A stretch of DNA of 64,000 nucleotides from Devosia indica (GTDB lineage Bacteria > Pseudomonadota > Alphaproteobacteria > Rhizobiales > Devosiaceae), in the NCBI RefSeq assembly GCF_003056405.1, contig NZ_PYVZ01000002.1, forward strand, positions 248,001 to 312,000, written 5' to 3'. The position numbers were made by a program, and so were the translations under genes. Each line of letters starts with the position of its first letter. Positions within the stretch are counted from its first letter, which is position 1. Positions 34,625-41,757 of this stretch are shown here, one piece after another. Under the pieces are notes generated by a model that ran no database searches, was not told the origin of the DNA, and saw only the letters and a list, made by a program, of their open reading frames with translations.

Positions 34625-34648
34625 AGAGCCCGCCTTCCGGCGGGCTCT
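34625..34648. terminator. bidirectional hairpin after glcB
   Basis: Ten-base-pair stem with arms 34625-34634 and 34639-34648 around a TTCC loop, followed by a T-rich stretch on the plus strand (TTTGCTTCTT). It ends the glcB transcript and also lies just beyond the stop of the convergent hydrolase gene. Confidence 0.75.
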
Positions 34649-34655
34649 TTGCTTC

Positions 34656-36320
34656 TTATTCGCAGGCGAAGCTTTCGTGGCTGGCTTCGTCGCCACCCTG
34701 ATAGCGCGCGATGGCGGGGTAAGGGCACAGTTTGCGGGTGACGCCGATCAACTCAGGCACATAGGGATTGTCCGGTGTTGCCGTCGCCACCAGATGGGTT
34801 GGCTGCTCACCGTTCTCGACCCATTCGACCAGCTCGGTAAAAGCGTCGAACTTGTCGGCGGCCGGGCTGCCGGTGCCGTGGGTCATGCCCGGTATGGGGT
34901 AGAGCAAAGCGAAATCCTCGGCGTTGCCGCCATTATTGGCGTCGAGCTCTTCATACCAGTCGATGGTGTCGAGCGCCGAGAAGACCGGGTCACTGATGCC
35001 GTGAAAGACAATCATCTTGCCACCGGCATCTCGGAACCCGGCGAGTTCGGGATTATCCACATCTGTCGGCGTCATGAACTCCATGGGGGACTCGGCAAAG
35101 GTCACGTCGGTTGCGTTCACGCTGATGTCGGCGTCGAAATCGAAGTCGAGAAGATATTGCTCCAGCGCGGCCGGCGTGCCTTCGATTTCCACCGGCGGGT
35201 TGGAGAAGATCTGCGCTAGGGACGCGGCGCCCATGGTGGCGATCAGGGGCATGCCATCCCAGGGCGGGATGCCACTTTCAAGCTTCCAGAAGCGCCAGTC
35301 GCCACTGGCAATGCCGCGGTCCCAGGCCCAATCACTGTAGAGCGGTTCACCTGCCGAATTGGTCGGGCCGGCATGGATACGCTGCAGCGCCTCTACCTGT
35401 GCCGGGACGAGACAGGCATTGGCACCTTCGACGTCGCAGGTTAGCGTGGTGACATCGAAAGCGTCCTGGCAGGCAGGGTAGTCGGCAATGATGCCGTCTT
35501 CCAGACCATCCAGTCCATCGCAGGCCGCCAGGACCGCATCGGCAACCAGTGTCAGGTCTTCCTGGCTGAATGCGGTGCGGACATCTCCCGTAATGGGTTT
35601 GAAGCTCTGCACATCCCAGGCGTGCTGAATGGCGGCCTTGGGCAGGTTGAAGCCGGGATAGGCGGCAAGGATGCCGTCGAAGGCCTCAGGGGAGCGCGTT
35701 GCCTGCACCAGGGCGTGGCGCCCGCCATTGGAGCCACCAACGCCATAGCTATAGGCGATGCCTTCGCCATAATAGGCTTCGACCAGCTCGGTCGCGACAG
35801 GATTGAGTTTGAGGACTGCGGCATAGCCGTAGTCGCTGCGGGCTTCAGGATCGAAGCCGAAGCGGGCACCCCCGGCAAGTCCGGCCTCCGGATTGGCGCC
35901 GCCATCATGGCCGGCGTCGCTGGAAACGACAGCGTAGTTGCGCGCCAGGGCTGTGTCTGCCGGGTCGGACGTGAAAATATTGCCCATTGCAGGTACAACC
36001 GAGCCGTCATTGCCGCCATTGAACTGGTGCACGAAGCGTCCATTCCAGTCGTCGGGAAGGCGCAACTCAAAGCTGACCTTGTAGGTCTGCCCGTCAATGC
36101 CGATGCGTTCGCCGACATGGCCACGAACCAGGCAGTGGGCAACGGGCGCCCCCTCGCCGACCGGTTCGGCCACCGCGGAGGCAATGACAAGGTCGTCAAT
36201 GCCGAAATCATGGCTGGTCAGGTCTGCGCAATTCAGCGCTTGGGCATGAGCCGATCCAGCCCAGCCAGTCGCAATCACCACCGTGCCCATAGCCACGGCG
36301 CTCTTCCATTGCAGTCGCAT
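34656..36320 (-). CDS. tannase / feruloyl esterase family alpha/beta hydrolase, secreted
   Basis: 554 residues. Signal peptide 1-26 (ending AHA). The tannase-family alpha/beta hydrolase core has the nucleophile elbow GGSNGG at 195-200 (S197) preceded by YSYGVG, and a C-terminal HGISDPVF...GMTHGTG segment with the acid and histidine. Cysteine pairs (CADLTSH, CLVRGH, the CDG/C-type pairs around 290-330) are typical of the secreted fungal-like family. It cleaves esters of phenolic acids; the exact substrate is unknown. The start at 36320 follows GGAGGAGATGAG. A palindrome upstream may be its operator. Confidence 0.85.
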   Translation of the reverse strand: MRLQWKSAVAMGTVVIATGWAGSAHAQALNCADLTSHDFGIDDLVIASAVAEPVGEGAPVAHCLVRGHVGERIGIDGQTYKVSFELRLPDDWNGRFVHQFNGGNDGSVVPAMGNIFTSDPADTALARNYAVVSSDAGHDGGANPEAGLAGGARFGFDPEARSDYGYAAVLKLNPVATELVEAYYGEGIAYSYGVGGSNGGRHALVQATRSPEAFDGILAAYPGFNLPKAAIQHAWDVQSFKPITGDVRTAFSQEDLTLVADAVLAACDGLDGLEDGIIADYPACQDAFDVTTLTCDVEGANACLVPAQVEALQRIHAGPTNSAGEPLYSDWAWDRGIASGDWRFWKLESGIPPWDGMPLIATMGAASLAQIFSNPPVEIEGTPAALEQYLLDFDFDADISVNATDVTFAESPMEFMTPTDVDNPELAGFRDAGGKMIVFHGISDPVFSALDTIDWYEELDANNGGNAEDFALLYPIPGMTHGTGSPAADKFDAFTELVEWVENGEQPTHLVATATPDNPYVPELIGVTRKLCPYPAIARYQGGDEASHESFACE

Positions 36321-36359
36321 CTCATCTCCTCCATTGAGCATCAAGCTGCACGGCAAATT

Positions 36360-36374
36360 GTTATGTAGAATAAC
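36360..36374. promoter_or_regulatory. inverted repeat upstream of the tannase-like gene
   Basis: GTTAT-GTAGA-ATAAC, five-base arms with a five-base spacer, 40 bases before the start codon in an A+T-rich patch. Shape fits a dimeric repressor or activator site; the protein is not known. Confidence 0.35.
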
Positions 36375-36506
36375 TAAATATGCAATGGGCAATCTGGTCT
36401 ATCCAGCATGACGAGAGGCGATCGCGGGTCGCCGCGTTATTCTCTTGCGTTTTCAGATTGTTAGTATGACCGGCGGGCCTTAGGGCGATGTTTGCCGGCC
36501 GCAAAC

Positions 36507-38135
36507 TCAGTCCAGTTCATAACCGGGTAATGTAATGCTGAGCGAGGATCGGACGACTTCGATGGTATTGTCGACCATGGTGGTCGCCGTGTTGATCGGT
36601 TCATCCGACCCAAGATTGCGTGCGAAGCGCGGATGCGCGCCTGAGGCGATGAGCAAGCGTAGGCGGTGGCCTGCTCGGAAACTGTGTGCGGTAGCATGCA
36701 GGGGGATGGTCAGGCGCCAGCACCCATTGGATAGCTGCGGCGTATCAGGCGTTACCCGGATGAAGCCGTCACAGATGTTTCTGGAGATGCCGTTCGGGTC
36801 CACATCGTTGAGCCGCACGAAGAAGTCGGCATGTGGCACCCGCGCGCGGGCTTCGAGCGTGACTGTGCACTGACCGATAATGGTCAAAGCCCTTGTGAGG
36901 ACACCGCTGGTATAGGTCAGAACATCTGGGCGGGCCTCAAGGGGTGCGTTGTCAACGGCTCCGGCACCGGTAAAGGCAAAGATTGCGCCGCCCAGATTGG
37001 GCGTCGGGTCCGCGGGATCATAGTGATAGCGGTCCATGCCCGTGGCGCGCTGGCTGGATTGACTGAGCTTTCCTTCGCCCGAGACATGCCAGTTGGAGGG
37101 GTGGGATTGACCCGGCGGGTAAGCATCGAATTCATGCCACTCGTCCAGCCCCGATATGTGAATGCGTACCGGTCGCTGTCGCAGATCCGAGCTGTCGCCC
37201 ATCAGCCATGTTCGCATCCAGGTCAGCGTTTCACGCAGATTGTCGCGTTGCAGTTCCTCGGCCACGTGGAACCACGTGCCAATGGTCAAATAGGGTTTGT
37301 GGCCGAGGGAAACCAGCTTCTGATAGTCGGCCAGGAGGGGATCAAGCATGAAGTCGTACCACCCCGAGATGAAGTGCACCGGTGGCGTCTTCTCGGTCAG
37401 GCGGTGGCGGTGATCCAGTTCGGTCCAGAAAGCGTCGTTGCCGATGGCATGGTCGAACCAATAGCGCCAGAACGCCACCTTGTGGCGGACGGCGACTTTG
37501 TCGGCCTCGTTCAATGGCAAGGCGGCGGCGGCCTTATCCGTACGGCGCTCTATGTCGCCCGAAAACATGCGTGCCGCCGTGGCTAGCGGGTTGTTGCGCA
37601 GACCTTCGATCACCTGAAGCCAACTCAGCCAGAGACTGAGGTGGAAGGCGCCAGAGGGAAAGACAACAGGACGAAAGTCTGCGGTCGTCACCTTGGTGGC
37701 CATGGCAGCGGTGGGGGGCAATGCATCACTGATAGCCCATTGTGCGTAGCCCAGATAGCTGGGACCGGTCAGACCGATGCGACCATCGAACCAGTCTTGC
37801 TGCTTGATCCAGTTGAGCGTCGCCAGTCCGTCCGCGCGCTCATTGGCGAAAGGGTCGAAGTCGCCGCCCGATTTTTCCGTGCCACGGCAGGCCTGGATGA
37901 CCACGTGAAAGCCGCGTTCGGCATAGGCTTCGGCAATGCCGCCAAAACCGCGCCGGCCATAAGGCAGCCGCATCAGGATTGTCGGGTGCAGCCCCGGGGT
38001 GTCGGGGGCATAGTGGTCGGTCTTGAGGATCACGCCATCATCCATGACGAGGGGAAGACCGCGCCGCTTGCGCACGCCATTGAGCCGTGGCGGCAGGTCT
38101 TCTACCCAGGCCAGGTAGAGGGATGAAAGGCTCAC
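36507..38135 (-). CDS. CocE/NonD family hydrolase (X-Pro dipeptidyl-peptidase S15-like)
   Basis: 542 residues. Alpha/beta hydrolase domain with nucleophile S126 in GPSYLGY and VVIQACRGTEKSGG before it; the C-terminal jellyroll (about 330-542) is the X-Pro dipeptidyl-peptidase C-terminal domain. Such enzymes act on acyl esters, beta-lactams or prolyl peptides. It follows the adenine deaminase gene by only 4 bases on the same strand, so the two are co-transcribed; the pairing is not explained by pathway. Confidence 0.85.
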   Translation of the reverse strand: MSLSSLYLAWVEDLPPRLNGVRKRRGLPLVMDDGVILKTDHYAPDTPGLHPTILMRLPYGRRGFGGIAEAYAERGFHVVIQACRGTEKSGGDFDPFANERADGLATLNWIKQQDWFDGRIGLTGPSYLGYAQWAISDALPPTAAMATKVTTADFRPVVFPSGAFHLSLWLSWLQVIEGLRNNPLATAARMFSGDIERRTDKAAAALPLNEADKVAVRHKVAFWRYWFDHAIGNDAFWTELDHRHRLTEKTPPVHFISGWYDFMLDPLLADYQKLVSLGHKPYLTIGTWFHVAEELQRDNLRETLTWMRTWLMGDSSDLRQRPVRIHISGLDEWHEFDAYPPGQSHPSNWHVSGEGKLSQSSQRATGMDRYHYDPADPTPNLGGAIFAFTGAGAVDNAPLEARPDVLTYTSGVLTRALTIIGQCTVTLEARARVPHADFFVRLNDVDPNGISRNICDGFIRVTPDTPQLSNGCWRLTIPLHATAHSFRAGHRLRLLIASGAHPRFARNLGSDEPINTATTMVDNTIEVVRSSLSITLPGYELD

Positions 38136-38139
38136 CGCA

Positions 38140-39873
38140 TCAACTCACAAAGTCGAACTTGTCGACGTCGAAAAGCCCCCGATCGGTCATTTTGAGATGC
38201 GGGATCACCGGGAGGGCGAGAAAGGCAACTTGCAGGAAGGGCTCGGGTAGCACGCAGTCGAGCGCCTTGGCGGCGTTGCGCAGGAGATGCAAATCTTCGG
38301 CAACGTCCTCGAAGCTCTTGAGACTCATCAAGCCTGCGATGGGCAGCGCCAATTCCGCCGTCACCTTGCCGCCATCCGAGACAACGAAGCCGCCCCCCAG
38401 CTCGATCAGCCGGTTGACCGCAATGGCCATGTCCGCATCGGTGGCGCCGACCACAGTGATATTGTGGCTGTCATGCCCGACCGAAGAGGCAATGGCGCCG
38501 CGCTTGAGACCAAAGCCGGTAACGAAGGCGCGGCCGATATTGCCGTTCTTGCCGTGGCGCTCGATGACGGCAACCTTGATCACATCGGCATCGAGATCGG
38601 GCTGCAGTCCTTGATCGGTCGAGGCGAGGCTGGCCTCCTCCCGGAAGGTCAGAATGAGACCTGGGCGAACGCCAATGACCGGTACGCGGTTCTGGCCCGC
38701 CCGGGGTTCGGTGATGAAGGCGTCTGGCGTGACCGGCTTTGCCTTGACGGAGTGGAGCCCGACCGGCGCGACATCCCCCCGCGTTTCGAATAATTCGGGC
38801 GTCACCAGGCGGCCGGCCGCGATGACGTTGGAGACGCGACAGTCTTCAAGGCTGTCGAGAATGGCAATGTCGGCACGCCAACCCGGCGCCACCAGGCCGC
38901 GATCCTTCAGGCCAAAAATGCGGGCGGCAGAATGGCTGGCGGCGCGGTAAACATGGTGCAGCGGGCGTCCCATGGCGATGAGGCGACGGATCGAGCTGTC
39001 CAGATGGCCCTCTTCGGCAATATCGAGCGGATTGCGGTCATCTGTGCACAGGGCCACGAAGCTTGAGCTGTTTTCGTCGAGGATTTCGGCCAGCGCATTG
39101 AGGTCCTTCGACACTGACCCCTCGCGGATAAGAATGGCCATGCCCTTGGCAAGCTTTTCTCGTGCTTCAGCGGCGCTGGTGGCCTCGTGGTCAGTGCGAA
39201 TGCCTGCGGCGAGATAGCCATTGAGCGCCTCGCCCAGCACCAGGGGTGCGTGGCCGTCAATATGGCCGTCCTGAAAGGCGACAAGCTTGGCGATGATGCT
39301 CGGATTGGCGTTAAGCACGCCGGGGAAATTCATCATCTCGGCCAGGCCCAAGACCTTGGGGTGATTGCGGAAGGGCAGGAGGTCGTCGGCTTCGAGCTGT
39401 GCGCCCGCCGTTTCGAACGGGGTTGCCGGCACGCAGGACGAGAGATTGACGCGGACATCCATGATGGTGCGCTCGGCGCTGTCGAGAAAATAGCGAATGC
39501 CCTCGGCGCCCAACACATTGGCGATTTCATGCGGGTCGCACAGCACCGTGGTCACGCCATGGGGCAGCACGCAGCGGTCGAATTCCAGCGGCGTCACGAG
39601 CGAGGATTCGATGTGCAGATGGGTGTCGATGAAGCCGGGCACGGCAAACCGTCCGGTGCCGTCGATTACTTGCTCGCCCTCGTAGGAGGCATGGGTGCCT
39701 ACGATGCGGTCGGCGACGATCGCAATATCGGTTGTGGTTACCGCGCCGGTGATGACGTCGAGCAGGCCGATATTGCGGATGACCAGGTCCGCCGGCGCCT
39801 TGCCCTGTCCGGCCATGATCATATGGGTGAGCAGGGCGGGGCTGGTCATGGTCTTGTTCTCATTGTTGTTCAT
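38140..39873 (-). CDS. ade: adenine deaminase
   Basis: 577-residue amidohydrolase that deaminates adenine to hypoxanthine, an entry to xanthine dehydrogenase. Visible motifs are PGFIDTHLHIESS (HxH metal ligands), VLCDPHEIANV, the GHAP segment, and ALCTDDRNPLDI. Length and C-terminal domain with GHDSHNI fit Ade. The ATG at 39873 is used; an ATG at 39849 is also possible. Its link to the rest of the purine island is functional rather than by operon, since it is on the opposite strand. Confidence 0.93.
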   Translation of the reverse strand: MNNNENKTMTSPALLTHMIMAGQGKAPADLVIRNIGLLDVITGAVTTTDIAIVADRIVGTHASYEGEQVIDGTGRFAVPGFIDTHLHIESSLVTPLEFDRCVLPHGVTTVLCDPHEIANVLGAEGIRYFLDSAERTIMDVRVNLSSCVPATPFETAGAQLEADDLLPFRNHPKVLGLAEMMNFPGVLNANPSIIAKLVAFQDGHIDGHAPLVLGEALNGYLAAGIRTDHEATSAAEAREKLAKGMAILIREGSVSKDLNALAEILDENSSSFVALCTDDRNPLDIAEEGHLDSSIRRLIAMGRPLHHVYRAASHSAARIFGLKDRGLVAPGWRADIAILDSLEDCRVSNVIAAGRLVTPELFETRGDVAPVGLHSVKAKPVTPDAFITEPRAGQNRVPVIGVRPGLILTFREEASLASTDQGLQPDLDADVIKVAVIERHGKNGNIGRAFVTGFGLKRGAIASSVGHDSHNITVVGATDADMAIAVNRLIELGGGFVVSDGGKVTAELALPIAGLMSLKSFEDVAEDLHLLRNAAKALDCVLPEPFLQVAFLALPVIPHLKMTDRGLFDVDKFDFVS

Positions 39874-39984
39874 GCTGAAAAGTCGACCTCACGGCAGGCG
39901 CCGTCAAGTCCCTGTGAGGAGCGAGTAAGGAACCGCATTGGCCGGCGTTCGTTGGTCCAGATCGAACAAGCACAGGAGCGTCAC

Positions 39985-40152
39985 ATGGAAACCTATGATC
40001 CGGACAAGAACACCACCGAAGTGCGTCAGGCCAACCCCCGCAAGATGAACCTGCGCGTGCTGGTCGTCTCGCTGATCGGTATCGTTGTGCTATTCGCCAT
40101 TGTCTACTTGGTACTGGGCATGATGCAGCCGGCGCCGACCCCGGCCAGCTAG
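39985..40152 (+). CDS. small single-pass membrane protein of 55 residues
   Basis: 55 residues with a well-placed AGGAG six bases before ATG 39985. The N-terminal half is hydrophilic and charged; residues 23-46 form one membrane segment, followed by a proline-rich end. No family recognised. Gene-like signals (ribosome site, clean single segment, intergenic position divergent from ade) support it as real. Confidence 0.6.
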   Translation: METYDPDKNTTEVRQANPRKMNLRVLVVSLIGIVVLFAIVYLVLGMMQPAPTPAS

Positions 40153-40206
40153 AACGGCGTCATAGCTTCCACGCTTTTGTCTGGGAACCGCCGCACACTC
40201 AAGGTG

Positions 40207-40226
40207 TTGTGACACAAGCGTCACAA
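40207..40226. promoter_or_regulatory. inverted repeat upstream of the MgtC-like gene
   Basis: TTGTGAC (40207-40213), six bases, GTCACAA (40220-40226), perfect seven-base arms ending 16 bases before the start codon. Spacing differs from the CRP consensus (eight bases between TGTGA and TCACA). Probable repressor site or a regulatory hairpin. Confidence 0.4.
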
Positions 40227-40242
40227 ATCCGGACGGGGTCTC

Positions 40243-40734
40243 ATGGATATCGGCACTTCAATTGGTTGGGTGGACAGCCATCTTCCTGCTCATATCATCG
40301 CGATCCGCTTGGTCATTGCAGCCATTCTCGGGGCGCTCATCGGTTTTGAGCGGGAGATCAATACGGCCGAGGCAGGTTTGCGAACGCATATCCTGGTTTC
40401 GGTCGCGGCGGCGCTTTTCACCATTCTGGCCTTCGAGATATTCCACACCATACAGGGCGCCAGCCAGACTAATCCCGATCCGATCCGTGCCGTGGAAGCG
40501 GTGACGGCCGGCATCGCTTTCCTCGGGGCAGGCGCGATTTTTCGCAGTGGCGCCGGAGTCCAGGGGCTCACGACCGGGGCCGGCATGTGGTTGGCCGGGG
40601 CAGTAGGGGTTGCAACCTCGCTTGGGTACTACCTGATCGCTGCTGGGGTGGCGTTGTTGGCTGTCATCGTCATGGCCGCACTGCGCGCCTTCGCGCATCA
40701 TATCGTGCGGGGCAACGAACCCAAGCCGGATTGA
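40243..40734 (+). CDS. MgtC/SapB family membrane protein
   Basis: 163 residues of the MgtC N-terminal membrane domain: AILGALIGFEREI, GLRTHILVSVAAAL, IAFLGAGAI and the GLTTGAGMWLAGAVG stretch, four to five membrane segments. The C-terminal cytoplasmic domain found in Salmonella MgtC is missing, so this is the short SapB-like type. MgtC affects magnesium homeostasis and ATP synthase in pathogens; role here unknown. Confidence 0.85.
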   Translation: MDIGTSIGWVDSHLPAHIIAIRLVIAAILGALIGFEREINTAEAGLRTHILVSVAAALFTILAFEIFHTIQGASQTNPDPIRAVEAVTAGIAFLGAGAIFRSGAGVQGLTTGAGMWLAGAVGVATSLGYYLIAAGVALLAVIVMAALRAFAHHIVRGNEPKPD

Positions 40735-40750
40735 GACTGAAGAGGGCCGC

Positions 40751-40993
40751 GGGGAGAAGCAACAGGCGAGCCGTCTGGCGCTGAGGGACATGCGCCTCGG
40801 GCTATTTGCTTCTCCCCCCGTACGGATGTGACCGGGAGGTGCCACATCCGCGCCCATGCGTCGGGTCCACAAAAGGCAGGGACCGCGCGTGAGGGTTAGC
40901 GGTGGTGCAGACCGCCAACCTTTGAGGTCGGCGGAGAGGATACTTGGGAATGCATGCCGGTCCAGGGACCCGCGCGCAGCATCACTCTCCGCC
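40751..40993. other. cluster of five hairpins, candidate structured RNA
   Basis: The 288-base space between the MgtC-like gene and the convergent receiver gene holds five stems: 40751-40762 with 40806-40817 (12 pairs), 40824-40830 with 40843-40849 (7), 40864-40868 with 40880-40884 (5), 40894-40903 with 40911-40920 (9, one mismatch) and 40930-40938 with 40985-40993 (9). The first may also end the mgtC transcript. No known RNA family was recognised. No open frame with a good start covers it. Confidence 0.35.
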
Positions 40994-41022
40994 TATAGGC
41001 ATGTAACCTGTGGACGCAGGAG

Positions 41023-41469
41023 TCACATGCCAACCGCATCCAGGCGCTGATTGCGCGCCCAGAAACTGACTATGGCGGCCGCCTCGCGCCGATAGGCTTC
41101 GAGTTCGGCTTGCCGAAAAAACACTGCCGCGGCGCCTGCTTCCTGCAGGGCCTGACGGCCGACCCGGTCGGTGGTCTGCATCATAACGGCAAGGGGAATA
41201 CCCTTTTGCCGCAGCAGAGCCTGATGGCGGGTCACAAACTCCAGATTTGCCCCGCTATGAGCCTTAAGATCCACGATCACCAGGCCTGGCCATTCGCGAT
41301 CGACGTCGGACAGGCACTCGATTAGGAACGTCTCCCCTGCCTCGGCCGAGCCGACATGCCGGACCTGCGGCGCCCCATGTGCCACGAGCATACGGGTCAG
41401 CAGATGCGCAGAATGTCCGTCATCATCAATCAACGCGATGAAAGGCATATCGTCGGATACAACGTTCAA
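41023..41469 (-). CDS. stand-alone response-regulator receiver domain
   Basis: 148 residues, receiver domain only. Acidic pocket ALIDDD at residues 12-17, phosphoacceptor-type aspartate in VIVDLKAHSG (about residue 67), and the switch threonine in VMMQTTDRV. The conserved lysine of strand 5 is replaced: the segment reads AAVFFRQAEL. No output domain is present. It may act through protein contact in a phosphorelay or be a degenerate receiver; no kinase gene is nearby. Confidence 0.75.
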   Translation of the reverse strand: MNVVSDDMPFIALIDDDGHSAHLLTRMLVAHGAPQVRHVGSAEAGETFLIECLSDVDREWPGLVIVDLKAHSGANLEFVTRHQALLRQKGIPLAVMMQTTDRVGRQALQEAGAAAVFFRQAELEAYRREAAAIVSFWARNQRLDAVGM

Positions 41470-41704
41470 AAGTCACCTCTTCCCCGCCGCAAAGTGGGTG
41501 TTACGCAACAAAGCGCCAACGCTGTCCGAGGGCCGCCAAGGAACTTCGGGCAGGTGGTTTATTCGATTTGTAGAACTGGTCTGGCGGGGCCTGACCGCCT
41601 GGTAAACATGTCGAGATAGTGACGTCGACGGAGGGGCGTATGCTTGATGTCGGCCATCTCAGGGAGGCAAAATCGGGTAAAACAGGGGTAAGCCGCCCTT
41701 GTGT

Positions 41705-41716
41705 TTTACATGTAAA
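41705..41716. promoter_or_regulatory. 12-base perfect palindrome upstream of the TPR gene
   Basis: TTTACATGTAAA, perfectly self-complementary, 41 bases before the TTG start of the TPR protein. The remainder of 41470-41757 shows no open frame that looks like a gene. Likely a dimeric regulator site. Confidence 0.4.
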
Positions 41717-41757
41717 GCGCGTCAAAATAACCGAGGTGGCACGGGAGGTTTTGTGCG

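Noticed and set aside
40201-40230. CRP-type site before the MgtC-like gene
   Set aside because: The TGTGA...TCACA half-sites are eight bases apart rather than six, so the match to CRP is not supported; only the inverted repeat is kept.
40993-41018. GTAACC near 40993-41000 as a SigF site
   Set aside because: The bases at the -10 spacing are not CGAA and no plus-strand gene follows.
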